Counted from the stretch's first letter, positions 52,196-61,135 are shown. The stretch: DNA of 64,000 bases from Paenibacillus rigui (GCF_002234615.1 NZ_NMQW01000033.1:124001-188000), one strand, 5' to 3'. The notes: generated from the sequence alone by a model not told the origin. Translations and numbers: made by a program.

Positions 52196-53425
52196 ATGTT
52201 GCATGGAACATGCCGTTTTTGCGGTTCATTAGTTAAGCATACGTTTGTTGACCTGGGGGTCTCCCCTCTGGCAAATTCATTTGTGAATGATGGCGGCCTG
52301 CATCAAATGGAGCCTTTTTATCCGCTGCACGCTTTTGTGTGTGAAGCCTGCTTTCTCGTGCAGCTGGGTCAGTTCGAGTCCCCGAATCATATTTTCAATC
52401 ACTATTTGTATTTCAGCTCCTATTCCTCGAGCTGGCTGCTTCATGCGGAGCAATATGCAGACATGGCCATAAACCGGTTCAGGCTGCACAAGGATTCGCA
52501 AGTCATTGAGGCTGCAAGCAATGACGGCTACTTGCTGCAATATTTTCAACAAAGGGGAATACGCACTTTAGGGATTGAACCGGCGCAAAATTTGGCCCAA
52601 ATTTCAACGGACAAGGGCATTCCGACACGGGCCCGATTTTTCGGAAGGGAGCTTGCGGGTGAATTGGTGCAGGAAGGGGTGCGGGCGGATCTCATCGTCG
52701 CGAATAATGTGCTGGCGCACGTGCCAGACCTGCACGACTTCGTTGCCGGATTCAAGCTGCTGCTGCAGCCGGACGGTGTTGTTACCATCGAATTCCCGCA
52801 TCTGCTGCAGCTCATCATTAACAGGCAGTTCGATACGATTTATCATGAACACTTTTCTTACTTCTCCCTTGGAACCGTCAGCCGAATTCTGGCACAGCAT
52901 CAGCTGCAGGTGGTTGATGTTGAAGAATTGGTAACGCATGGAGGTTCTCTAAGATTATTTGTGAAGCATGAGCAGCCTCATAACGAGATTCACCCTAATG
53001 TGGCGTCCGTACTTCAGAAGGAACAAGACCACGGACTCCACCAATTGCAAACGTACGTTCAATTCGGTGCCCTTGTGGTGCAGATGAAGCTCGATATCAT
53101 GCAGTTTTTTCTAGAGGCTTGCCAAGGAAAAAGGTCGATAGCAGGTTATGGGGCCCCTGCCAAGGGCAATACGCTTTTGAATTATTGCGGTATCGGGAAA
53201 GAGTTGCTGCCTTATACGGTAGACCGTAATCCACATAAGCAGGGGCAGCTGCTGCCGGGCTCCCGCATCCCGGTCAAGGATCCGGAGGAGATCAAGCGAA
53301 CCCGGCCCGACTATGTGCTGATTCTTCCGTGGAACCTCAAGGAAGAGATTATGGACGAATGCGCCTATATCCGGGAATGGGGCGGTCAATTCGTTGTCCT
53401 CGTACCCGAAGTACAGGTGCTGTAG
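52196..53425 (+). CDS. Sugar C-methyltransferase (acts on CDP-4-keto-6-deoxyglucose)
   Basis: 409 residues in the three-part plan of TylCIII/NovU-type NDP-sugar C-methyltransferases: an N-terminal zinc-binding domain (CRFCG...CEACF), a SAM-binding Rossmann domain with VIEAASNDGYLLQYF and GIEPAQN, the HEHFSYFSLGTVSRIL segment holding the catalytic His pair, and a C-terminal domain starting IAGYGAPAKGNTLLNYCG. The family adds a methyl at C3 of a 4-keto-6-deoxy sugar. Position between a 4,6-dehydratase and a reductase makes CDP-4-keto-6-deoxyglucose the likely substrate. Confidence 0.9.
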   Translation: MLHGTCRFCGSLVKHTFVDLGVSPLANSFVNDGGLHQMEPFYPLHAFVCEACFLVQLGQFESPNHIFNHYLYFSSYSSSWLLHAEQYADMAINRFRLHKDSQVIEAASNDGYLLQYFQQRGIRTLGIEPAQNLAQISTDKGIPTRARFFGRELAGELVQEGVRADLIVANNVLAHVPDLHDFVAGFKLLLQPDGVVTIEFPHLLQLIINRQFDTIYHEHFSYFSLGTVSRILAQHQLQVVDVEELVTHGGSLRLFVKHEQPHNEIHPNVASVLQKEQDHGLHQLQTYVQFGALVVQMKLDIMQFFLEACQGKRSIAGYGAPAKGNTLLNYCGIGKELLPYTVDRNPHKQGQLLPGSRIPVKDPEEIKRTRPDYVLILPWNLKEEIMDECAYIREWGGQFVVLVPEVQVL

Positions 53426-53428
53426 CCC

Positions 53429-54340
53429 ATGGATAAAGTACTGGTAACGGGCGGCAACGGGTGGATTGGCCGGTATGTGGTTCCCATTCTGCTGGAGCTT
53501 GGCTATGAGGTTCACGCAACCTACCGAAGGACCCCTCTCCTGCACATTCCGTGCACGTGGCATCAGGCGGATCTCCTCCGGACGGAGGAAGCTGAGGAGC
53601 TGATGATGAAGGTAAAGCCCGCCCGCCTGCTGCATCTTGCATGGGAGGCGGTACCCCCGGAATGCTACAGAGCTCCCGCGAATTACGCATGGGTGAAGGC
53701 GAGTATGGGCTTGATTGAGAGCTTCGCCGGGTACGGCGGGCAAAGAGTCGTCGTTGCGGGTACGTGCGCGGAATATCGGTGGGCCAACGGGTATTTGTCC
53801 GAGTCGTCCACTCCGCTTACCTATGCAACGCCTTATGCCGCGTGCAAAAACAGGTTTCGGAGCTGGCTTGATTCCTACTCGGCGGACACAGGGTTAAGCT
53901 GGGGCTGGGGGCGCATTTTTCATCTATACGGACCACATGACCCGGGGAATCGGCTCATTTCTGCGATCATTTATTCTTTATTGAGTAAAGAAGAAGTACG
54001 CTGCACGCACGGCAATCAGTACCGCGATTTCCTCCATGCTGCGGACGCGGCGGATGCGCTTGTCCGATTGCTGCTAAGTGATGTGGAGGGAACGGTGAAT
54101 ATTGCGTCCGGCGAATCCGTTCAAGTGAAGAAGCTTGCCGCCCTGATAGAAGACAGCATAGGCGAGCAGGGACGGATTCGATTCGGTGCGATTCCGTTTC
54201 CCAAGGGGGAGCCTCTATTCGTCGGGGCTCATACCGGGAGGCTCCGCCGTGAATTGTGCTGGCAGCCGAAGTTTACGTTAGAGGAAGGGCTTGAGGCAAC
54301 GATAGCCTGGTGGAGAAAGCATCCGGGCTTATCCAAGTAA
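53429..54340 (+). CDS. NAD(P)-dependent 4-ketoreductase/epimerase of the CDP-sugar cluster
   Basis: A 303-residue extended short-chain dehydrogenase/reductase, 3 nt after the methyltransferase. NAD(P) motif TGGNGWIGRYVV, and the catalytic YATPYAACKNRF (Tyr-x3-Lys). The C-terminal FTLEEGLEATIAWWR is typical of sugar-nucleotide epimerases/reductases. As the fourth enzyme it most likely reduces C4 of the CDP-3-C-methyl-4-keto-6-deoxyhexose. A four-gene set of this composition makes CDP-cereose and CDP-cillose in Bacillus cereus; whether the stereochemistry is the same here cannot be told. A terminator follows. Confidence 0.85.
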   Translation: MDKVLVTGGNGWIGRYVVPILLELGYEVHATYRRTPLLHIPCTWHQADLLRTEEAEELMMKVKPARLLHLAWEAVPPECYRAPANYAWVKASMGLIESFAGYGGQRVVVAGTCAEYRWANGYLSESSTPLTYATPYAACKNRFRSWLDSYSADTGLSWGWGRIFHLYGPHDPGNRLISAIIYSLLSKEEVRCTHGNQYRDFLHAADAADALVRLLLSDVEGTVNIASGESVQVKKLAALIEDSIGEQGRIRFGAIPFPKGEPLFVGAHTGRLRRELCWQPKFTLEEGLEATIAWWRKHPGLSK

Positions 54341-54393
54341 GCGGGAAGCCCGGATGCCGGGAAGTCGGAAAGGCGAGGAGCACAAAAATAAAC

Positions 54394-54432
54394 GAAGATC
54401 CTCCGAATGCTCTCATTCAGAGGATCTTTTGC
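54394..54432 (+). terminator. Terminator after the CDP-sugar genes
   Basis: AAGATCCTC / GAGGATCTTTT with an inner GAATG/CATTC stem. Confidence 0.92.
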
Positions 54433-54466
54433 ATTGTGTATTCAGCTGATGTGGATCAATTAAGAA

Positions 54467-54664
54467 CTAAGCGGTCTCCATGCATTCGACCAAGTAAATG
54501 CTGGTTTTTATCGTTTGGTTGTTTTTGTCCAAAAGGACGTAAATCCATTCATTCGTTTTTTTTGTGATGAGGCCCTTGCCCTCACGGGTAATGACTCTGG
54601 TTTTGTTCAGCTCTACAACAAAAGGATACAATTCGGATTGACTTCGAAGTACTTTGCGCGGCAT
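54467..54664 (-). CDS. Small protein of unknown function, 65 residues
   Basis: Not recognised. A 65-residue frame with AAGGGATGAGAGAAA before the ATG. The product starts with a basic stretch (MPRKVLRSQ), followed by alternating hydrophobic residues suggesting beta strands (FVVELNKTRVI, EWIYVLLDKNN, TSIYLVE). It lies alone and in reverse between two same-strand glycosylation genes. Codon pattern and ribosome site make it plausible, but no homology can be claimed. Confidence 0.5.
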   Translation of the reverse strand: MPRKVLRSQSELYPFVVELNKTRVITREGKGLITKKTNEWIYVLLDKNNQTIKTSIYLVECMETA

Positions 54665-54895
54665 TTTCTCTCATCCCTTATGGTGTATTCATGATGCTAT
54701 AAGCTTAACACGCCGTTCAATTCTTTTCTGTTATTTATATCACAATTGGGGGGAAGAAATGAAAATATGTTCGAATGCCGTCGAATCATCTGCAAAAAGG
54801 CAGCGGAATGAAAGCCTAGTGAAGCTGTGCGGGCGCCCACACCACCGCTGCAGTTTGCTCATACATTGCTCATACACGTGAGATGAGGTGAGGTT

Positions 54896-55597
54896 GTGGC
54901 GACTCGAGGCGTATCCGTCATTACTTGTACGAACCGCCCACAGTATTTCAATAAAATATTGAGAAACTACAGGAATCAGACCTGGAAAAAGAAAGAGCTT
55001 ATTATTGTGTTGAACCGGGATGATATGAAGCTTGGCAAGTACCGGAGGGCGGTTGAAGGGGAGCATAATATCAGGGTGCTTAGGCAGCCGCAGCATTTGA
55101 ATCTTGGGGCATGCTTGAATTATGCCATCCGCCGGGCAAAGTATGGCGTCATCGCCAAATTCGATGACGATGACTATTATGCGCCGCATTATGTTACGAG
55201 GGCTTTGAATGTATTGCAACGCTCCAAGGCCGACATTGTAGGCAAAAAAACGTTTTATTTGTACCTGCAAAGTAAAAACATGCTGCTGCAGATGAATCCG
55301 AATCGGGAGCATCGCTTTTATCACCATGTCGCGGGTGCGACCCTGTTCTTTTACAAGCGAATCTTGAAGCGGGTCCCATTCGCCACGAAGCTGAAATCCG
55401 GTTCGGATTCAAATTTTTTACGGCGATGCAGAGCCAAAGGCTATAAGATCTACTCGGGCGATAGGTACAACTATGTCGCCATTCGCAGGCAAAACCGTAC
55501 GAACCATACTTGGAAGGTCGAGGACAACAAGCTGCTGTCGGGTAACGTCAGGATTATTGCCCGAACGAAAATTTATAGGAAGAAAGTCAGGCGTTAG
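54896..55597 (+). CDS. Family 2 glycosyltransferase
   Basis: A GTG start after GATGAGGTGAGG gives 233 residues. GT-A fold: VSVITCTNRPQYFNKIL at the N-terminus binds the nucleotide, LGACLNYAIRRAKYGVIAKFDDDDYYAPHY contains the DxD-like metal site (DDDD), and GSDSNFLRRCRAKGYKIYSGDRYNYVAIRR carries the acceptor-side region. The C-terminus is very basic. Short GT2 proteins with this shape occur in Bacillales spore and exopolysaccharide clusters. A sigma-K-like -10 (CATACATTG, 54860-54868) precedes it. The sugar donor may be the product of the upstream genes. Confidence 0.88.
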   Translation: MATRGVSVITCTNRPQYFNKILRNYRNQTWKKKELIIVLNRDDMKLGKYRRAVEGEHNIRVLRQPQHLNLGACLNYAIRRAKYGVIAKFDDDDYYAPHYVTRALNVLQRSKADIVGKKTFYLYLQSKNMLLQMNPNREHRFYHHVAGATLFFYKRILKRVPFATKLKSGSDSNFLRRCRAKGYKIYSGDRYNYVAIRRQNRTNHTWKVEDNKLLSGNVRIIARTKIYRKKVRR

Positions 55598-55656
55598 CAC
55601 GAGGAATCTGATTCGCCTGCGGACGGGCAGTCCAATTCAGGAGAAGGGTGGAAACG

Positions 55657-57213
55657 ATGGAGATTACGTTTTTGGGTCATGCCGGTTTTTGTGTGGAAAC
55701 ATCCCATGCCATCATTATTATGGATCCATGGCTGTCCCCGACAGGGGCTTTTGACGGTGCATGGTTTCAATTTCCCCGCAATCATCATATGGGGGCCTAT
55801 GTTCAAGAAAAGCTAAAGCATACGCATAAGGAACGCTATTTGTATATAAGCCATGAGCATAAGGATCATTTTGATCTCAAATTTCTGGAGAGTCTTGAGA
55901 ACCGGGATTTCACGATTGTCGTAGCCAAATTCCGCCGGGAAGAGCTTCGCGAGGTGCTTGGCCACTACAAATGCAAGCAGCTGGTCAGCCTGGAGGACAA
56001 CGAGGCTTTGGCTTTTGCCGACGGCTACATGAAGCTATACCTGATTGATTCGGAAATCAACCGGGATTCCGCTATTCTGGTGAAAACGGCGGACCAGGCT
56101 TTTCTCAATTTGAACGATTGCAAGCTGATGGAAAGACTGCCGGCGATTGTGGAGCAGGAAGGGCCCATCGATGTGTACGCAGCCCAGTTCTCCGGCGCCA
56201 TCTGGCATCCAACCTGCTACGATTACCCCAAAAGCAAATATGAGAAAATTGCCAAGGCAAAGGTCAGAAGCAAGTTCGAAGCCGTAGCCCGTTCGTTGGA
56301 AACGGTTCGTCCTGCGGTGTATTTGCCTTCCGCCGGCCCCGCCTGTTTTCTCGATCCGAGCCTTATCCATTTGAATTTCGAGCAAAATAACATTTTCCCG
56401 CATACGCCTCAAGTGATCGCATTTCTGAAGAAAAGACTGAAGAAGCTGAAGGTGGACGTTCCGAACCTCATGCCCGGCGACATTCTGGATGTCGGCTCCC
56501 GTCAATTCATACACCGCTCCGGGCAGCCCGTCGATCCATCCAACCTTGAGGCTTACATTCAAGATTATGCCGCTCTGTATGCAAGCCTTTTCGATGCAAG
56601 GGAGAAAAGATATTCCCATGTGCCGCCCGGGGATACACTCGCCAAGCTGGAGCAGGAATTTCAGCATAAGCTCGATCATCTGACCCTGCATCAGCGGGTC
56701 ACCGTGCCGCTCTATTTTCAGTTCCGCAACGCTCCGGATCAAATGTTGAGAATTGATTTTCCTTCCAAAACCATCGAACGGGCGGCCGCCGTTACGGATA
56801 CGAACTATTATTCCATGACCGCGAATTCCTGGGAAATCGAACGGATCTTCGACGGGACGTTAACCTGGGAAGACTTTATGCTGTCGTTTAGGATGCGGTT
56901 CAACCGGGAGCCGGATATTTTCTCGACACTGATTCACGGCTTTCTGACCATGGAGGCGGAGGATATGAGCTGGTTTTGCGAGAAGCTGCTTGCGCTTGAA
57001 ACGAATCAGGAGCGCATTGTCGTCGAAGCCGGCGGTACACGGTATGCCATCAACCGGTTATGCCCTCATGAGGGGGGCGATCTATCCCAAGGCTGGGTGG
57101 CTGGGAAGACGATCATGTGTCCGAGACACCGCTGGATCTTCGATCTCGAGCAAGGCGGACGATGCAGCACCAGCGACTGCAGCATCAATGCTTTCGCCTT
57201 GGATGAGGATTAA
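55657..57213 (+). CDS. MBL-fold hydrolase-like protein fused to a Rieske 2Fe-2S domain
   Basis: The ATG at 55657 follows GGAGAAGGGTGG; 518 residues. The N-terminal ~260 residues are a metallo-beta-lactamase-like domain of the UlaG type (ITFLGHAGFCVET, SHEHKDHFD giving HxHxDH). A ~190-residue middle region is unassigned. The C-terminal ~60 residues form a Rieske cluster site (CPHEGG, then CPRHRW). Vertebrate CMP-N-acetylneuraminate hydroxylase joins the same two domain types, with the Rieske domain first; here the order is reversed. An oxygenase acting on a nucleotide sugar or glycan is an attractive but unproven guess. It lies 59 nt after the glycosyltransferase. Confidence 0.82.
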   Translation: MEITFLGHAGFCVETSHAIIIMDPWLSPTGAFDGAWFQFPRNHHMGAYVQEKLKHTHKERYLYISHEHKDHFDLKFLESLENRDFTIVVAKFRREELREVLGHYKCKQLVSLEDNEALAFADGYMKLYLIDSEINRDSAILVKTADQAFLNLNDCKLMERLPAIVEQEGPIDVYAAQFSGAIWHPTCYDYPKSKYEKIAKAKVRSKFEAVARSLETVRPAVYLPSAGPACFLDPSLIHLNFEQNNIFPHTPQVIAFLKKRLKKLKVDVPNLMPGDILDVGSRQFIHRSGQPVDPSNLEAYIQDYAALYASLFDAREKRYSHVPPGDTLAKLEQEFQHKLDHLTLHQRVTVPLYFQFRNAPDQMLRIDFPSKTIERAAAVTDTNYYSMTANSWEIERIFDGTLTWEDFMLSFRMRFNREPDIFSTLIHGFLTMEAEDMSWFCEKLLALETNQERIVVEAGGTRYAINRLCPHEGGDLSQGWVAGKTIMCPRHRWIFDLEQGGRCSTSDCSINAFALDED

Positions 57214-57246
57214 CAGCTGCGGGTAAGGGGCGTCAGAATGCAAATC

Positions 57247-57275
57247 AAGGACGCCGCCAGGCGTCCCTTCAAATC
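57247..57275 (+). terminator. Probable terminator after the MBL-Rieske gene
   Basis: GGACGCC / GGCGTCC stem with a 4-nt loop, then CTTCAAATCTTTC. The T tract is weak. Confidence 0.5.
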
Positions 57276-57303
57276 TTTCATGCGTGGTTTTCACAGCTCA
57301 CCA

Positions 57304-58647
57304 TTAGTCCAACACAGCATTTCCTTGACGAAGCAGCTGCTGCAGCCGGGCAACATCGATCTTTGCAGCTGACGTTCCGGCAGCGCTGGCCATCGCTGCG
57401 GCTGTGCCGGCCGCTTGTCCTGTGGCCATGCAGCTTGGAGTCAACCGGGTTGTTGCCAAAGCTTCGTGCGTGGTGGACAAGCAGCGTCCGGCCGCCAGCA
57501 GATTGTGCACCTGCTGCGGGACAAGGCAGCGATAAGGGATGTCGTAAGCTCCATCCCCCCGGACCAGTGCTTCGGTCACGCCTTTCCCGGACGGATCGTG
57601 GATATCGATCGGATAGCCGCTTCGCGCGATAACATCTTCGAATCGTCTCCCTGTAACTACGTCGTCGATGCTAAGCTGATACAACCCGTCAATCCGCCGG
57701 GTTTCTCGTATACCGATCTGAGTGCCTACAGACGAAATGGAGGCTTGGGCAAATCCGGGAACAGAGGTTTGCAGAAACTCGGCCATCAGCATCACCTGCC
57801 GAAGTCCTTCCTCCTCTGCCTGAGTCAGGTCCTCGACATTGGTACCGTCTAATCCTTGCACCCGGGTGCAATTGACTAGAACCTCGTCATGAGCCGGTCC
57901 GGTGAACAGTAAAACCTGATCCCGGTTAATCGGTACTTGAGCTGCTTGCCATTGGGAATAAAAGCCCTGAATCCCTGTAAGCGGTAAAGCGTTAAGCTCG
58001 CTAAACGGCGTTTTGTGATAAAAGTTAGTTGGATTCTCTATCATATTTTGGCGGATGGCTTCAATATCCACTCCGCGCATACGGAATTTCATGGTCATCG
58101 GCTGGGTCCGTTTATCCCCCTCACGTCCCATTAGTGTAGGGACCCCGGACAAATAGGCGACATCAGCATCGCCCGAAGTGTCGACGAACATGCGGCCAAA
58201 CACTTGGATCGGCCCCGATTTTCCCGAGAGCTGCACAGAACGGATATACTGATTCTCCACCTGTACGCCATCTACAAAGCTGTGTAGGAGCAGTTTAACA
58301 CCTGCTTCCTTCAGCATATCAATGGCCAGAAGCTTATACATTTCCGGATGATAGGGCGTCACGGTATGGACAAAGCCTATGGTATCACGCAAATGCCCGG
58401 GCGAGCCTCCGCGCTGGATCAATCGCTCAACGATCTCCTGAGCAATTCCTTTAATAACTTGTTGTCCCTGTTCGGTATGAAATGTCATCCATGGGTAGAC
58501 GGACGCTGCGGTCGACATTCCGCCTAAAAAACCGTACCGTTCGATCAGTATCGTGCTGGCTCCTTGTCTTCCAGCGGCAATAGCAGCGTTGATCCCGGCA
58601 GGGCCTCCTCCGATAACCACAACATCCGCCTGTAGCTTGCGAGTCAT
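57304..58647 (-). CDS. FAD-dependent oxidoreductase (FAD_oxidored family)
   Basis: The ATG of MTRKLQADVVVIGG lies 6 nt after AGGAGAG; 447 residues. The FAD-binding Rossmann start DVVVIGGGPAGINAAIAAGRQGASTILIER is followed by GFLGGMSTAASV, the DTSGDADVAYLSGVP segment and a C-terminal LLAAGRCLSTTHEALATTR...MATGQAAG, the pattern of PF12831 proteins. It probably oxidises or reduces a small organic substrate. It is the last gene of the ABC operon (12 nt after the permease), so the substrate may be the imported compound. Confidence 0.88.
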   Translation of the reverse strand: MTRKLQADVVVIGGGPAGINAAIAAGRQGASTILIERYGFLGGMSTAASVYPWMTFHTEQGQQVIKGIAQEIVERLIQRGGSPGHLRDTIGFVHTVTPYHPEMYKLLAIDMLKEAGVKLLLHSFVDGVQVENQYIRSVQLSGKSGPIQVFGRMFVDTSGDADVAYLSGVPTLMGREGDKRTQPMTMKFRMRGVDIEAIRQNMIENPTNFYHKTPFSELNALPLTGIQGFYSQWQAAQVPINRDQVLLFTGPAHDEVLVNCTRVQGLDGTNVEDLTQAEEEGLRQVMLMAEFLQTSVPGFAQASISSVGTQIGIRETRRIDGLYQLSIDDVVTGRRFEDVIARSGYPIDIHDPSGKGVTEALVRGDGAYDIPYRCLVPQQVHNLLAAGRCLSTTHEALATTRLTPSCMATGQAAGTAAAMASAAGTSAAKIDVARLQQLLRQGNAVLD

Positions 58648-58658
58648 TATCATCTCTC

Positions 58659-59513
58659 CTATTCTTTTAACCCTGTCATCGCTGCACCCTCAATAAATTG
58701 CTTCTGTGCAAAAAAGAAGACTATAAGCAGCGGCAGTGTCGCCATGGCTGAAGCGCTCATCAAATGATGCCAGGCTGTACCTGCTTCATCGGTAAAAAGT
58801 GATAAAGCGAGCGGCAACGTCATAAGTTTGCGGTCGTTAATAAAAATAAGCGGCTCAAAAAAATCATTCCAGCTTGTTAAAAATGTGAAAATAGTCAGCG
58901 TAGCTATCGCGGGTTTGGCCAATGGCAGCATAATGTTCCAATAGATACGAAACCTTGAACAGCCATCGATCATAGCCGCTTCTTCCAGATCCTTCGGTAT
59001 TCCGAAAAAAAATTGGCGCATGACGAAGACGCCGAAGATGCCACCCGCCCCGAATATCGGCAGTATGATGAGAGGGATGTGCGTATTGAGGAAGCCAATA
59101 TCACGCATGAACAGAAACATGGGGATGGCCGTCACTTCAGTAGGAACCATCATGGTGCTTAGCAGTACAAGAAATATAAGGTTTCTTCCTGCGAAGGGGA
59201 TGCGGCCGATCGCGTAACCGGCTAGCGAAGCAAAGAAAATCGTACCGGCAACAACGACAATTGCAATGTATAGGCTGTTAAAATAGAACAAATGAAATGG
59301 AATGATTCGAAGCACCTCGGAGTAATTTTCCCAACGAACGGGTGATGGGATCAATTCCGGCGGGAAGATAAAAATTTTGGCCGGTTCCTTTAAAGAGGTT
59401 GAGATCATCCAGATAAAAGGGATAAGCATAAGAATGGAGAACAGAGTCAGAACAGCATAGTGCAGAGTAACGCTTAATCGACTAAGGGCAGCTGTCAAGG
59501 GTTTAGTTTTCAT
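58659..59513 (-). CDS. Sugar ABC transporter permease (MalG/CUT1 type)
   Basis: 284 residues, six hydrophobic helices, with the EAA loop EEAAMIDGCSRFRIYWNIMLPLAKPAI of carbohydrate uptake family 1 permeases. The PFIWMISTSLKEPAKIFIFPPE opening is typical of MalG-like subunits. It overlaps the upstream permease gene by 11 nt and is followed by the FAD oxidoreductase. No ATPase gene is in the operon, so a shared MsmK-type ATPase elsewhere is expected. Confidence 0.95.
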   Translation of the reverse strand: MKTKPLTAALSRLSVTLHYAVLTLFSILMLIPFIWMISTSLKEPAKIFIFPPELIPSPVRWENYSEVLRIIPFHLFYFNSLYIAIVVVAGTIFFASLAGYAIGRIPFAGRNLIFLVLLSTMMVPTEVTAIPMFLFMRDIGFLNTHIPLIILPIFGAGGIFGVFVMRQFFFGIPKDLEEAAMIDGCSRFRIYWNIMLPLAKPAIATLTIFTFLTSWNDFFEPLIFINDRKLMTLPLALSLFTDEAGTAWHHLMSASAMATLPLLIVFFFAQKQFIEGAAMTGLKE

Positions 59514-60420
59514 GAAAAATCCACCTTTTCCTAAGCGTCCACTGAATCAATGTGAAGGCCATGATCAGAAAGAAAAGAATATAAGCCAAAGCTGAAGCAT
59601 AGCCGAATTCAAATAGCTTAAATGCTTTTTCCCAAATATAGTACACCATCACCTTGGTGCTGCTCCCGGGACCGCCTTGAGTCATGACGTAAATTTGACC
59701 GAACACCTTCATAGAGCCAATGACCGTCATGATGATCGTCAGAAACAAGGTTGGTGAAATGAGTGGAATCGTAACCCGTATAAATTGAGTGAATCGTCCC
59801 GCACCGTCTATCTTCGCAGCTTCATACAAATGAGCAGGGACCTGCTGCAAAGCTGCTATAAAGAGTACCATGTTTAAGCCTACATTCTTCAGAACGCTCG
59901 TAAGGATGACTGCAGGCATAGCCAAATGAGGATTATACAGCCATGCCGGTCCCTGGATGCCTACGAGCTGCAAAATCTGGTTAATGAAGCCGGAATCTGT
60001 GGCGAACATGTATTTCCAGACGATAGACCAGACGATTAGCGAGGTCATGACAGGAACAAATAAGGCAGTGCGGAACCAGCTGATGCCTTTCATGCTTTTA
60101 CTCAGCAGCACTGCTAATAAGAGAGCTATCGTAATATTTAATGGTACGAGCCCCGCTGCAAAATAAAAGGTGTTGCCAAGCACACGCCAAAATTCTCGAT
60201 CGGAAACAATGTGAGCATAATTATCGAATCCGATGAATTTTGATTTGCCGAGCAAGGGCCAATCCGTTAAGCTCATATAAAACGCCTGGAGCAGAGGGAC
60301 CATCAGTAGGGCAGTAAAGCCTATTACCATAGGCGAGACAAAAATCCATCCAGTAATGTTCGCTTCGCGTGTTAGCGGATTTGTTGTTTTTTTTCTTTTT
60401 GCCGAAGGTGATCCTTCCAT
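59503..60420 (-). CDS. Sugar ABC transporter permease (MalF/CUT1 type)
   Basis: Start MEGSPSAKRKK has GTGAAGGG upstream; 305 residues. Six helices, the PLLQAFYMSLTDWPLLGKSKFIGFDNY opening typical of CUT1 permeases, and the EAA loop YEAAKIDGAGRFTQFIRVTIPLISPTL. It pairs with the MalG-like subunit to form the channel. It lies 13 nt after the TIM-barrel-like gene. Confidence 0.95.
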   Translation of the reverse strand: MEGSPSAKRKKTTNPLTREANITGWIFVSPMVIGFTALLMVPLLQAFYMSLTDWPLLGKSKFIGFDNYAHIVSDREFWRVLGNTFYFAAGLVPLNITIALLLAVLLSKSMKGISWFRTALFVPVMTSLIVWSIVWKYMFATDSGFINQILQLVGIQGPAWLYNPHLAMPAVILTSVLKNVGLNMVLFIAALQQVPAHLYEAAKIDGAGRFTQFIRVTIPLISPTLFLTIIMTVIGSMKVFGQIYVMTQGGPGSSTKVMVYYIWEKAFKLFEFGYASALAYILFFLIMAFTLIQWTLRKRWIFHEN

Positions 60421-60433
60421 ATTCCCTTCACCC

Positions 60434-61117
60434 CTAACTGTCGATCGCATTGCGAAAGTCATGTACCGCTCGTTTTATTTCATCTGCGCTTTTTCCGGTA
60501 ACCACAGCCCCAAGCAACAAGGCTTTAATACCGCTATCCTTAAGAGCAGGAACATCGGCTGCAGCCAATTTGCGCTGGGAGGGAACGATTACAGGCAAAT
60601 GGGCATTGTGGGCCAACCAACGATACCGCAGCAGGTCAGCAAAGTTGAGTGGAGTTCCGTATTCCGATGAGGGAATGATAGAAGCCTCCAGGGCTTCGAT
60701 AGGAAAAGCTTTCGCGGCTTCCAGCAGCCTGGTGTCAAATTGACTATCAATAGCGAAGGTAGAGGCCAATTTTGCTTGCAATAGAAAGGCAGGCATATGC
60801 CATGCGTAAATCGAGTAGAAGTCTATGTCCAATTCGCTCAGCTGTTCGATTTCGTGCGGGTTAACAGACTCCAGCGCCCCTCCTGGAACAATACCTAGCG
60901 GACCATTGAAAAGAGAACGTATTTCCCGGAACGTGTCCGTATATTCGGATAAGGGGCCGAAGCTGTTACCGCTGGCACGATGATCTACATTTATGTGTAC
61001 CTTCAGTCCCTCCGCACCTTCCTGAAGGGCGGCTTTGGCCAGATTCAGGTCGTTCGAAGGCAGACTGACGAATAGTTGAAGCTTGGGTTCATGCAAGGCT
61101 TGACGTAACCGGTTCAT
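60434..61117 (-). CDS. Putative TIM-barrel protein of unknown function in the ABC operon
   Basis: Not recognised with certainty. A 227-residue protein whose secondary structure alternates strands and helices as in a small (beta/alpha)8 barrel: LQLFVSLPS, LKVHINVDH, GIVPGGAL, FYSIYAWHM, LEASIIP, LPVIVPSQ and IKALLLGAVVTGKS, the last resembling a phosphate-binding strand end. It recalls NanE- or KDPG-aldolase-like barrels but lacks their signatures. It is encoded between the binding protein and permeases, so it probably acts on the imported compound. Confidence 0.65.
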   Translation of the reverse strand: MNRLRQALHEPKLQLFVSLPSNDLNLAKAALQEGAEGLKVHINVDHRASGNSFGPLSEYTDTFREIRSLFNGPLGIVPGGALESVNPHEIEQLSELDIDFYSIYAWHMPAFLLQAKLASTFAIDSQFDTRLLEAAKAFPIEALEASIIPSSEYGTPLNFADLLRYRWLAHNAHLPVIVPSQRKLAAADVPALKDSGIKALLLGAVVTGKSADEIKRAVHDFRNAIDS

Positions 61118-61135
61118 GTGAGCTCCTTTCTGAGT

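Noticed and set aside
54759-54881. 40-codon frame with a GGGGGG site just before the GT2 gene
   Set aside because: The peptide has no recognisable pattern and its second half overlaps the probable promoter of the GT2 gene; too weak to call a gene.
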